Positions 51,124 through 58,603 of a stretch of 64,000 nucleotides of DNA are shown piece by piece (position 1 is the first letter of the stretch; the number at the start of each line of letters is the position of its first letter). The stretch comes from CAYRCU01 sp964422865 (lineage in GTDB: Bacteria > Patescibacteriota > Microgenomatia > UBA8517): NCBI GenBank assembly GCA_964422865.1, contig CAYRCU010000001.1:14278-78277 (forward strand), in the 5' to 3' direction. The notes below the pieces were generated by a model. It was given only the letters and a program-made list of their open reading frames with translations. It was not told the DNA's origin and did no database searches. The position numbers and the translations under genes were made by a program.

Positions 51124-52038
51124 TCAAGCCGATTGTAAAATCTTTCTAACATTATCAACTATTTGTTGGTGAACGCTAACGAGCATAGCTGGAGTAGCTA
51201 TCTTTGAATCGGAAACTAAACTCTTAATGGAAGCTGCAGGGATTTCGGTTACAATGGGGCCATTCCAGCCTGCATCTCTAATTAGTTCCAACAAAGGAAC
51301 TATATCTGTTTCTCTTTCTCCACTGTATATATCTTTCAATTCCTGCATTGAATCAAAAGGCCCATGAAAATCGCTTCTACCCACTCCCAGATGAATTGCT
51401 CTTGTGCTTGGAAGTAAAGCCGGTACGACCTCTTGCCATGGCCCAAACTGTGTTTGAAAGCCTTGAGAGACTTGCCTGCGAATATGAAATAAATCAAGAC
51501 AAAATTCATAATCTCTTCTCCTGGCTTCGTTTACAAACTCGTCAACGGTTTCAGCTCCCCAAGCTCCCATAAGCTCCGGTGCTGGTTGAATAAGTTTATT
51601 TCCCAGTCTATCAAAAGCCTCCGGTTTTGTTTCGCCCATCCATTCGTTTGGAGGATAAACAACTACAGGTAGATCCTTGCCCAGTGCTTCTTGCAATTTT
51701 TCTAAATCTTTTAAGGAAGCAAACTTTTCAGGTAAGGTAATAAATGCTTGAGCCGCCAACTTAGGATTGGGATGTCTCCTTACTTCTCGTAGATTTCTCT
51801 CTGTTCTAAAGCTTTGATGGGCTGACCTGACTGAATTAAGAGCATCTTTAGTTAAGAGACCTATTCTCACCTGGGTATGTGGAATTCTAAAGGGGAAATA
51901 TTCTATCCCTGAGTAGCCAGCTTTTTTGGCAACAGCTGAGTAAAACTCCATGGGAGCTAATAATGCCCACAAGGTTGAGGTGTCAACCATGTTTTGCATT
52001 GAAAAGTTAACTTCAATCTCTGGCTTTCTTTCAGCCAT
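51124..52038 (-). CDS. Sugar phosphate isomerase/epimerase-like TIM-barrel protein
   Basis: A 304-residue protein with the outline of the xylose isomerase-like/AP endonuclease 2 TIM barrel: AKKAGYSGIEYFPF near the start, LPVVVYPPNEW, YEFCLDLFHIRRQV, RAIHLGVGRSDFHGPFD and WNGPIVTEIPA, where acidic and His residues line the barrel end as metal ligands (family knowledge). The substrate is unknown. TATAAT is 7 nt before the ATG, again a leaderless arrangement. Confidence 0.75.
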   Translation of the reverse strand: MAERKPEIEVNFSMQNMVDTSTLWALLAPMEFYSAVAKKAGYSGIEYFPFRIPHTQVRIGLLTKDALNSVRSAHQSFRTERNLREVRRHPNPKLAAQAFITLPEKFASLKDLEKLQEALGKDLPVVVYPPNEWMGETKPEAFDRLGNKLIQPAPELMGAWGAETVDEFVNEARRRDYEFCLDLFHIRRQVSQGFQTQFGPWQEVVPALLPSTRAIHLGVGRSDFHGPFDSMQELKDIYSGERETDIVPLLELIRDAGWNGPIVTEIPAASIKSLVSDSKIATPAMLVSVHQQIVDNVRKILQSA

Positions 52039-52152
52039 TTAGGGTATTATACACTCTGCTCCTGCAAGGAGGGAAGGTTGTGGTATACAATGTTTTGAAC
52101 TTATTTTACTACAGTAAAACAACCTGTTTTTATCCCCGCTTTTGCTTAATAA

Positions 52153-52779
52153 TTAATCCTTTTTTCTAAGAAATAAGGATTGAAAATGAAAGTTTGGTTT
52201 ATCACTTCCAATATCTATTGATTGAAAATCAATTATCTCGAAGTTGTCTTTTACCACCCTTTTTAATGACTCATCTGACAAAAAAGAGAAAAATCTTGGC
52301 AAGCCCATTTTGCTTTTATCGGTAAATGTTTCCTCTTTATCGTAACCACCATACACTCCATAAAAGAAAATGCCCTCTTTATTAAGTGTGCCTGTGATGT
52401 TATTTAAAATTTCTTCTAGATCTTTACTTGGAACGTGAAGTAACACGTTCATTGAGAATACACCATCATATTTCTTCTTCAATGAGGACAAGTCATACAA
52501 GTCTACTACTTTTGCATCTAGACCCCTTTTTCTGCACATTTTTATCATCTCGGATGACAAATCTGTAGCTAACACACCAAAGCCTTTGTCTTGAAAGAAC
52601 TTTGCGTCCAATCCTGCACCCGAACCTAGTTCTAATATTGTTTTCTTGCCTTCATTCTTTAGGAGTTTTGCAAACTTTTCTTTTATATCAAGTTTCCACT
52701 GGTCTCGTTTTTCTTCAGCACTATCTCTTCTTTTTGCATCTTTGTTGTAGGCCTTAATAAGTTGCCCTTTGAAATCCAT
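52153..52779 (-). CDS. Class I SAM-dependent methyltransferase
   Basis: A 208-residue enzyme: motif I ILELGSGAGLDAKFFQDKG, motif II VLATDLSSEMIKMCRKRG, then YDGVFSMNVLLHVPSKDLEE (the usual central strand) and GIFFYGVYGGYDKEE. It resembles methyltransferases of the type-11/23 groups acting on small molecules. TATAAT lies exactly 6 nt before the ATG. A second, paralogous-looking methyltransferase is encoded at 45154-45765. Confidence 0.87.
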   Translation of the reverse strand: MDFKGQLIKAYNKDAKRRDSAEEKRDQWKLDIKEKFAKLLKNEGKKTILELGSGAGLDAKFFQDKGFGVLATDLSSEMIKMCRKRGLDAKVVDLYDLSSLKKKYDGVFSMNVLLHVPSKDLEEILNNITGTLNKEGIFFYGVYGGYDKEETFTDKSKMGLPRFFSFLSDESLKRVVKDNFEIIDFQSIDIGSDKPNFHFQSLFLRKKD

Positions 52780-52785
52780 AATTAC

Positions 52786-52791
52786 ATTATA
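52786..52791 (-). promoter_or_regulatory. -10 box 6 nt before the methyltransferase ATG
   Basis: TATAAT on the minus strand (52791-52786), then GTAATT, then ATG at 52779. Confidence 0.6.
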
Positions 52792-52868
52792 CTAGTTCGG
52801 TAGTTCGAATTCTTACAGGATTTGAGCAGTTTGAATACCTATCTATTCCAAGTGTGCTGCCGCTAAAC

Positions 52869-52886
52869 CTGCCTGCCGGCAGGCAG
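52869..52886. repeat. Perfect 18-bp GC palindrome
   Basis: CTGCCTGCCGGCAGGCAG reads the same on both strands and stands out as GC-rich in an AT-rich gap. Similar CCTGCCGGCAGG words are recalled as common intergenic repeats in CPR genomes (not checked). It directly abuts the 25-nt element below. Confidence 0.8.
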
Positions 52887-52911
52887 ATGAGACAAATGAG
52901 ACAGTATAAAA
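52887..52911 (-). promoter_or_regulatory. Shared 25-nt upstream element, copy 1
   Basis: On the minus strand TTTTATACTGTCTCATTTGTC and four more bases, with the heptamer GTCTCAT twice and a TATACT box. The copy at 56841-56865 differs at one base. Each copy lies about 110-160 bp upstream of a minus-strand gene (methyltransferase here, PD-(D/E)XK nuclease there). Confidence 0.5.
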
Positions 52912-53010
52912 GGCGTGTCTCGGAGTTCTTTGATGACATCTTTTGATACAGTTGGAGGTTTGGTGAGAATTATCCGCCAATATTGATTATTTTATGTAGA
53001 GTAGAGTAGA

Positions 53011-54006
53011 TTAATAAAATATTGTATAAGTTCTGTGGTATGGCTTTTCAACCTTTGTTTGGTCCTGACTTAGCAGCCACAATGCATTATCAATTTGACT
53101 TGCGGTGTATTTCTTAAGTTTCCTTTTAATCAAATCGATTCCTTGGATTGTGGCAGATCTGATTTCAAGCTCTTCTGAACTGAATGCTGGGATTATCTTG
53201 TAATCGTTAACTTTTTTGGAAAGGTCATGAGAATATTTAATAACACCAAAATGCCTCAACATTTGGGGGATTTTGTAATCTGCAAAGGCTGTCAATGTAT
53301 CAAGATTTTTTATCTTAAGCCTTTTATTGTTTCTAGTTATGTATGACAGGTCATTCGTGAGAATTTGTGCTTTTTTCAGGAAATAAATTTTTTCTCCTTT
53401 GTATTCTGCTTCATCTCTGAACGATGGAAAATTATCATAAATTAATTTGACGATATAAACAGCGTCGAATTTAGCTTGCTCGATTAAATTAATAAATTTG
53501 CCATCAAATTTTTTTGATAATACGCCACCTGCTTCAATTAAATTATTTAATCTGTTTTGAATAAGAGGTATTTCTGTTTCATTAGCGCTTCTGAAAAAAG
53601 ATTTTATCTCTCTCAAAGTAAGATTTGACAAGAATTTGGCATCTAAAATGGGAACATTTTCAGCTTGTGCTCTTTTAAAAACTGCAAGTAGACTATACCA
53701 TCCACCGGAAATAATATTTCCTTCCGGCCATTCAACACTCCATTTTTCAGTGTTCTTTTCTGACCAAAAACAGAAATTTACCACATCTTGAATAAAAACT
53801 AATTGCACGTCCTCTTCGTATTTACCAGTTAATCCAAGACCATAGCTTGATTCGTCTAAACCTTTCTTTAGCTTTTTTTGAATAAGATTTGAAATAATAC
53901 CTATTTGAGATAAATCCAACTTTACGTGATTAGCTTTTCGAACAACTCCTTGAGTGGAAGATAATACTCCAAACGGATCATTGCTATTTGACTTAACTTG
54001 CAACAT
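53011..54006 (-). CDS. Queuosine salvage protein (DUF2419, Qng1-like)
   Basis: A 331-residue protein matching the DUF2419/queuosine salvage family, whose characterised member QNG1 is a queuosine-5'-phosphate N-glycosylase that frees queuine for tRNA modification. Signs: FIQDVVNFCFWSEKN, NIISGGWYSLLAVFKRA, IYFLKKAQILTNDL and FADYKIPQMLRHFGVIKYS; the Asp in FADYKIP is the expected catalytic/binding region. It has no signal peptide. An extended -10 TGTTAAAAT lies 6 nt before the ATG. Finding it in a reduced genome suggests scavenging of queuosine from a host or neighbours. Confidence 0.88.
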   Translation of the reverse strand: MLQVKSNSNDPFGVLSSTQGVVRKANHVKLDLSQIGIISNLIQKKLKKGLDESSYGLGLTGKYEEDVQLVFIQDVVNFCFWSEKNTEKWSVEWPEGNIISGGWYSLLAVFKRAQAENVPILDAKFLSNLTLREIKSFFRSANETEIPLIQNRLNNLIEAGGVLSKKFDGKFINLIEQAKFDAVYIVKLIYDNFPSFRDEAEYKGEKIYFLKKAQILTNDLSYITRNNKRLKIKNLDTLTAFADYKIPQMLRHFGVIKYSHDLSKKVNDYKIIPAFSSEELEIRSATIQGIDLIKRKLKKYTASQIDNALWLLSQDQTKVEKPYHRTYTIFY

Positions 54007-54102
54007 GAACGTATTTTAACAGATATGTGATTGTTGGTAATCTTGACAGTCAAGCACCCCTTTCGTTGCACACTCTTTCTAAACGGCTAGGAATTGGTGC
54101 TA

Positions 54103-54463
54103 TTATTGTTTCTTGTTTTTTATTAACCTATGCCATATATCTGATATCTTTTTTGGAAACACACCTCTTCTTCTTTCCTCTTTGACTCTGGCTGTTTCTT
54201 TTTCAGTTATTTCTTTTGGAACTTTATACTTACTCAAGTTTTTCCAGATAATATTGCCTCTTGGCTTTTTACCTTTTGGCAAATCCTTATGATCCTTATT
54301 GGTCCATTCCCTCAACACACCAGCTTCAATTAATTCTTGTCTTAGCTTATAAGCTCTTATATAACCTATTTTAAAGGATTTTTTTATTCTCTCGCTCCAT
54401 TTTTTTCATTGATGGCTCTCATTCTCGCTATCGCATGATAAAAAGTTTTGTGTGTTTGCTCAT
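54103..54463 (-). pseudogene. Broken gene with two homopolymer frameshifts
   Basis: A 71-residue open piece (LREWTNKDHKDLPKGKKPRG and so on to LIKNKKQ) is the 3' part of a longer gene. Upstream, two one-base homopolymer changes (a 7-base A run at 54400-54406 and a 5-base T run near 54440-54444, coding strand) restore one frame from ATG 54463 giving 120 residues: MSKHTKLFYHAIARMRAINE onward. The protein is basic and helical; no family recognised. Confidence 0.5.
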
Positions 54464-54470
54464 ATATTTA

Positions 54471-54602
54471 TTAAAGTAATTTCAACATTTTGGTTTTTAG
54501 TTCGCTAGAAAATTCTTCCAGATTAGAATACTTTTTTTAAAATAAATTTATTCACTCCCATTTTCTGGGCGTCTTCGAGTATAGAATCTTTATATTATTC
54601 AT
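54471..54602 (-). pseudogene. Broken small gene downstream of the protease
   Basis: With one base added to an A run (after ATATAA) and one removed from an A7 run, an intact 43-residue frame appears from ATG 54602: MNNIKDSILEDAQKMGVNKF then ILKKYSNLEEFSSEL to LKLL. It lies just after the stop of the trypsin-like protease and before the other broken gene on the same strand. No family is recognised. Confidence 0.35.
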
Positions 54603-54642
54603 AATCTACTATTCACAAGCAAAGCTTGGCAATCATCTAAAG

Positions 54643-55926
54643 CTAATTGTAAAACCAATCCCATCCGGGGCTTTCTACTTCTTTAATTTTGCTTCTGAGC
54701 ATTTTGTAAACTCCGTCTTCAAGTACCGTTTGCCAAGTGCCTTCGTAATAGTGATAATCTACTTCGTCATCGTTCCAGTTTTTAGTTGAGAATTTAACAA
54801 AAACTGTATCGTTCGTATTTTCGTATGGTTCGGATATGAAGACCTGTACATCCAGAATATCAGTAAATCTATTTGTCCATTCCTCAAAATTTGTTTTTTT
54901 CAAATACTCTTCACTTAATAGATTAAATCCGTCTTCCATTCTTCGGGCCTTCAAATATACATAAAATGCTCTTACTGCTTCCTCTGGGGATATAGATGGA
55001 TCAACATTTATTTTCGCGATTGCTTGATCGGTGAAATCCGGAAGCAATCTTTGAACATCACTCGTTGCTACAAAAAGCGATTGGCCGGATAAACTCATTG
55101 TATTTATTCCGACAACATCACCACATTGTTCTATCAATGGGCCGCCACTCATACCTTCAACGAGGTTTACATCGGTATGCACATATGCAACGGGGAAGTA
55201 CTTGGACTGCCTGAAAGCTTTAAACCTGCCATCAACAACTGTAGCTTCTCCTGTAAGATCAGTGCCGAGAGGATACCCTGCTGAAAGTAATTTCTCATTT
55301 TCTACCAAGCCGTAAGGTTCAAGAAAATCCAAAACCATCTCAGGGTGTCTATCTTCAATGTATAAAACTGCTAAATCAGCATCTTTGTTGCCAGTAATTT
55401 TGACAGGTGTGACGAAATCACCCTTGGGAAAGATTATTTTGGGACTTGGTTCATCTGCAATAACATGAAAGTTTGTAATTACTTGATTATCGTCAATGAA
55501 AAATCCAGAACCTTCCGAATATCCACCAACTATACGGACTACCGAGTTTTTCAGATCCTGATTTGAGTTCCAAGCACATAAAAATTTAGCTGCGTAGCCA
55601 TATTCTTTACTTAAGTAATCAATAATTACAAAAAGGGAGGCCACAAGATAAAGGCCTATCCCCAGCATAAATAAAGCCTTTAAAAAATTCTTTAGACCCT
55701 TAAAAGGATAAACAATCATTTCAAAGATCAAGCCAATAAACGCAATAATTAGCTTGACAAGAAACTTAACCAGATAATATACGGAGTAAGTAAGAAGTTT
55801 TATTGGGAAAAGATATAAGGGAAAGAGAAGTTTTTTAAAATAAGCTTTTAATCGTGTAGCTAAATTTTTCCAACGAGATTTAATTTTTTTGGCAGCATTG
55901 TCGAAAAAATCAACTTTATTTTTCAC
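54643..55926 (-). CDS. Membrane-anchored trypsin-like serine protease
   Basis: A 427-residue protein. The first 110 residues hold a basic stretch and two membrane segments (about 31-77 and 81-106). The protease domain follows, S1C/DegP-like: GSGFFIDDNQVITNFHVIAD (His), KDADLAVLYIED (Asp) and LVEGMSGGPLIEQ (Ser). No PDZ domain is visible; the C-terminal 130 residues look like an NTF2-like fold (KNWNDDEVDYHYYEGTW). It probably degrades or processes envelope proteins. It lies 5 bp after the PD-(D/E)XK nuclease gene on the same strand. Confidence 0.88.
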   Translation of the reverse strand: MKNKVDFFDNAAKKIKSRWKNLATRLKAYFKKLLFPLYLFPIKLLTYSVYYLVKFLVKLIIAFIGLIFEMIVYPFKGLKNFLKALFMLGIGLYLVASLFVIIDYLSKEYGYAAKFLCAWNSNQDLKNSVVRIVGGYSEGSGFFIDDNQVITNFHVIADEPSPKIIFPKGDFVTPVKITGNKDADLAVLYIEDRHPEMVLDFLEPYGLVENEKLLSAGYPLGTDLTGEATVVDGRFKAFRQSKYFPVAYVHTDVNLVEGMSGGPLIEQCGDVVGINTMSLSGQSLFVATSDVQRLLPDFTDQAIAKINVDPSISPEEAVRAFYVYLKARRMEDGFNLLSEEYLKKTNFEEWTNRFTDILDVQVFISEPYENTNDTVFVKFSTKNWNDDEVDYHYYEGTWQTVLEDGVYKMLRSKIKEVESPGWDWFYN

Positions 55927-55931
55927 TTTAA

Positions 55932-56681
55932 TTACTTTTCTTCTTTTTTAATCAACTTTCTGTATTTACAAAACTCGCAATCTGGACTTTGATCGGGAAT
56001 TTTGTTTGAATCCAAGCATTTCTTCATAGCAAAAATAGTTGGTTCAACCCAAGAGTCATCGCCTTTATGAGAAATGATACTGACTTCAAACTCCAATCTA
56101 CCATCAAAGCTCGGCCTGTTTTTCCCTGCGTTGGCAAAGATAAAATAGCCGGTGTCATTAACTTTAAAACCGCTTTTCCTAAAGATCCATTGGTAGACTT
56201 CCATCTGTTTCTTGTATCCCTGTTTATACTCATCATCTAAGGAAATTTCTTTTGCCGTGCTGGTAGCTTTGTAATCCACGATTAAAAGTTCGCCCTTTTT
56301 ATTTATCCAAAGGTCATCAACCGCTCCAAAAATCAACAAATTAGTTTCCGGATGAAGGTATTGTTTGCCGACAAAGTTGTTGCGCCACTGGTCAATATCA
56401 GGATGAGGAAAAGGAACAGCGTCAATGCCGTATTTTTTCATTAAAGCATGAGATTTACCGTCCTTTCGCAGTAAGTCAAATTCATTTTTCAAAAGTTGGT
56501 CAACAGCGCTGTTTAAGGCCCACCCCGGCATACTTGGGCGGCCTAAGCCAAGACGACGATCAAGATAAAAACAGCGAGGACATTCCAGAAATAGATCGAT
56601 CTTTGAACGCGACAGCTTAAAAGGCTGTTTTGAGTCAGGATTGTAGCGATAGTTTTCTCCTCTTTGTTTATATTTGTTCAT
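55932..56681 (-). CDS. RecB/Cas4-like PD-(D/E)XK nuclease with Fe-S Cys set
   Basis: A 249-residue nuclease-like protein from the ATG at 56681 (MNKYKQRGENYR). Core motifs: FKLSRSKIDLFLECPRCFYL at the start, GAVDDLWIN (D), ELLIVDYKAT (D-x-K) and KKQMEVYQWIF (Q/Y helix). Cys in ECPRC and the C-terminal SPDCEFCKYR pair resemble the four-Cys iron-sulfur cluster of AddB and Cas4 nucleases. No CRISPR array or cas genes are in the window. The 5' end of the gene lies inside a 121-bp direct repeat; the first residues MNKYKQRGEN recur at the other copy. Confidence 0.88.
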   Translation of the reverse strand: MNKYKQRGENYRYNPDSKQPFKLSRSKIDLFLECPRCFYLDRRLGLGRPSMPGWALNSAVDQLLKNEFDLLRKDGKSHALMKKYGIDAVPFPHPDIDQWRNNFVGKQYLHPETNLLIFGAVDDLWINKKGELLIVDYKATSTAKEISLDDEYKQGYKKQMEVYQWIFRKSGFKVNDTGYFIFANAGKNRPSFDGRLEFEVSIISHKGDDSWVEPTIFAMKKCLDSNKIPDQSPDCEFCKYRKLIKKEEK

Positions 56682-56773
56682 TTTCTCCTGCCCAATCTTT
56701 AGCCAATAATTCTGCCTGCTCAAGGAAAATTTTAGTTACTCTCTCTTGTTTGTCAGAAAACCCGATTTGGCTG
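56653..56773. repeat. 121-bp direct repeat, left copy
   Basis: It matches 60451-60571 at 120 of 121 positions (only 56761 C versus 60559 T differs), in the same orientation. Read on the minus strand it holds the 3' end of a gene (SQIGFSDKQERVTKIFLEQA and on to ENEQI, stop TAA at 56670-56668) overlapping the nuclease start. The two copies bound a 3.7 kb segment. Confidence 0.97.
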
Positions 56774-56840
56774 AGCTCGCCGGTCTAGAACCTTTCGAGC
56801 CCACAGCTAATTTCTCCAAGTGTATCATAACTGAGGTTAA

Positions 56841-56865
56841 ATGAGACAAATGAGAGAGTATAAAA
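56841..56865 (-). promoter_or_regulatory. Shared 25-nt upstream element, copy 2
   Basis: Matches 52887-52911 at 24 of 25 bases, with the TATACT box and the repeated GTCTCAT/CTCTCAT heptamers. It lies about 160 bp upstream of the nuclease ATG. Confidence 0.5.
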
Positions 56866-56884
56866 AAGGGAGATGTCTTCGTAT

Positions 56885-57547
56885 TTAATTCGGTCGTTTA
56901 ATGACACTTATCACTTTTCCATTGATACTGAATTCGTCGTCAGGATGTAAATATATCGGCTCATAATCGAAAGATGAATCAGATTTTAGGACAACTTGTT
57001 TGTTTTCTTGGTCATTAATAAAACGTTTTACTGTGGCCTTTTTATCGATAATTGCTAGAATCACGTCTCCGTTGTTAACATCCAAATCTTTACTGTCAAC
57101 AATAATATAATCCCCATCGTCAATTTGCCCACCATGTATTTCAGCTCTGTTCATGGAAGAACCGTCTGCTTTGATTGCGAAAAGTCCATCAGGTTTTTTC
57201 TTTCCAATTAATTTACTCGACACCTTAAGAAAACCTTGATAATTTTGTTCGGCGAATATGTTGGCTGGACCACAATTTGCGGTGCCGATTATTGGAACCG
57301 AAAATAGTTTTGAAGTTTTTTTTAGAAGGCCTTTCGCCCAAGCTGGTGATAACTCTGTCCTTTTCATTACTCCTTGGTTTCGATCAATAGACAGAAACCC
57401 CTTCTTTTGTAGTTGCAAAAGGTGGTGTTTTATCCTTTGAGGGGATTCATCGGGCAAACCGATCTTCTTAGCTGTTTCCCTTAAACTAAGCTTAGCCAAA
57501 TTGTCATGCTTTGATAAATTTAATAATTTTTCTTGAATAGGATGCAT
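56885..57547 (-). CDS. LexA/UmuD-like S24 self-cleaving transcriptional regulator
   Basis: A 220-residue regulator. N-terminal winged HTH: LSLRETAKKIGLPDESPQRI and LQKKGFLSIDR. The S24 domain has the scissile region IIGTANCGPANIFA (Cys-Gly bond, like UmuD; LexA has Ala-Gly), the nucleophile Ser in KADGSSMNRAEI and the Lys in KATVKRFI. It should repress genes until cleaved in a RecA-dependent way. A TTGACA-18-TAGACT promoter lies 6 nt before its ATG, divergent from the GIY-YIG gene. Likely the regulator of this islet and perhaps an SOS-like response. Confidence 0.88.
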   Translation of the reverse strand: MHPIQEKLLNLSKHDNLAKLSLRETAKKIGLPDESPQRIKHHLLQLQKKGFLSIDRNQGVMKRTELSPAWAKGLLKKTSKLFSVPIIGTANCGPANIFAEQNYQGFLKVSSKLIGKKKPDGLFAIKADGSSMNRAEIHGGQIDDGDYIIVDSKDLDVNNGDVILAIIDKKATVKRFINDQENKQVVLKSDSSFDYEPIYLHPDDEFSINGKVISVIKRPN

Positions 57548-57553
57548 GTTAAT

Positions 57554-57583
57554 AGTCTAACACCCCAATAAATTATATGTCAA
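57554..57583 (-). promoter_or_regulatory. Promoter of the LexA-like gene
   Basis: Minus strand: TTGACA (57583-57578), 18-bp spacer, TAGACT (57559-57554), 6 nt to ATG at 57547. Confidence 0.75.
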
Positions 57584-57597
57584 TAAGTCCGTAAAAC

Positions 57598-57626
57598 TTG
57601 ACAGGCTTAACGCAGGCTCTTATAAT
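57598..57626 (+). promoter_or_regulatory. Consensus promoter of the GIY-YIG gene
   Basis: TTGACA (57598-57603), 17-bp spacer, TATAAT (57621-57626) and 6 nt to ATG 57633: a perfect sigma-70-type promoter with a leaderless start. It is divergent from the LexA-like promoter in the same 85 bp gap, so one operator could control both. Confidence 0.9.
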
Positions 57627-57632
57627 ACGGGT

Positions 57633-57953
57633 ATGATTTATCGATACAAAGGTCATTTCCTTTATAATCAGAAGGTGATAAGTGATTGGAACAATTCCCA
57701 AATTGGAGTTTATTATTGCGGCTTTATTGCCCAAGATGGGACCTTAACGCCTTTGTACATCGGTAAGGCCGTAGGGAAAGAAGGAATTCGGGGAAGATTG
57801 CTTCAACACTTAATTGATGAGAATTGGCCAGGCGTAACTCACTTTGGATATTGTGTTTGTGACACCGATCAGGAGACAACAGATTTTGAATTGGCGGAGA
57901 TTGCAAAACACAAACCAAAATATAACACTCAAGGTAAATCTTATGGATATTAA
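57633..57953 (+). CDS. GIY-YIG nuclease-domain protein
   Basis: A 106-residue single-domain protein. GVYYCGFIAQ supplies the GIY (here GVY) strand, LYIGKAVGKEGIRGRLLQH the YIG motif and the catalytic Arg helix, ETTDFELAEIAKHKPKYN the metal Glu and terminal Asn. Such small GIY-YIG domains are DNA nicking enzymes in repair or mobile elements. It shares a divergent promoter region with the LexA-like regulator and overlaps the next gene by 11 bp. Confidence 0.85.
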   Translation: MIYRYKGHFLYNQKVISDWNNSQIGVYYCGFIAQDGTLTPLYIGKAVGKEGIRGRLLQHLIDENWPGVTHFGYCVCDTDQETTDFELAEIAKHKPKYNTQGKSYGY

Positions 57954-58464
57954 CTTTACTGATCTTTTTAAAAAGGAGTCCCAGGATAAATTTAGTATAT
58001 CGACGGAGGAAGTAGAAAATACGATTAATAATCCTTCAAAATCAGAGGAGATTGCATATGAAGGTCTTAGTCTCAAATTCTATACGAAAGCGAATGGTGA
58101 TAAATTACTATTAGTCCTGGGAAGAGAGATTAGTAACCAAATTACAATTGACCTTGCCTTCAGAATTAAGCCCGATCTCGATAAAAAGTTGGCAATTTTT
58201 AAACCTGCACAGATTTTAGAAAAGCTAATTGATCGGTTCGGCTTGGAAGTTGAAATTGGAGAAACAAAATCAAAGTTTATTTTAGCAAATGAAATTTCAA
58301 TAAAGCCAGGAGAAGCAAGCAACCTGGTAAAGGTGAATAATTCAAAGAACCACTTATTTACAACTTCTATGTTTATCAAAATAAATGAAGACAAAACAAA
58401 AGCTCAGTGTGCTTTGGTGTTTGCCTTGGATGTTGATAGTTATCTCGAGTGGATAGGTAAATAA
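57943..58464 (+). CDS. Uncharacterised protein paired with the GIY-YIG gene
   Basis: A 173-residue protein from the ATG at 57943 (MDINFTDLFKKESQDKFS), overlapping the GIY-YIG gene end by 11 bp. It has alpha/beta character with strands such as LKFYTKANGDKLLLVLG and KAQCALVFALDVDSYLEW. No membrane segment and no named motif. Translational coupling suggests that it partners the nuclease. Function unknown. Confidence 0.7.
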   Translation: MDINFTDLFKKESQDKFSISTEEVENTINNPSKSEEIAYEGLSLKFYTKANGDKLLLVLGREISNQITIDLAFRIKPDLDKKLAIFKPAQILEKLIDRFGLEVEIGETKSKFILANEISIKPGEASNLVKVNNSKNHLFTTSMFIKINEDKTKAQCALVFALDVDSYLEWIGK

Positions 58465-58603
58465 TCTTAGTTCGAGGAGGATTAGTGTTTCTTCTTAAAT
58501 AATTTTGCAATGTCATCTTCATTTTCGTAACCTTTTAATCTTCCACTTAAAAAACCTAGACGGTAATTGACCCCATCGCTCATCAATCTCCAATTTGTTT
58601 TTT

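Noticed and set aside
55932..56681. Cas4 as part of a CRISPR system
   Set aside because: No repeat array and no cas1, cas2 or effector genes are present; the nuclease is better described as RecB/Cas4-like.
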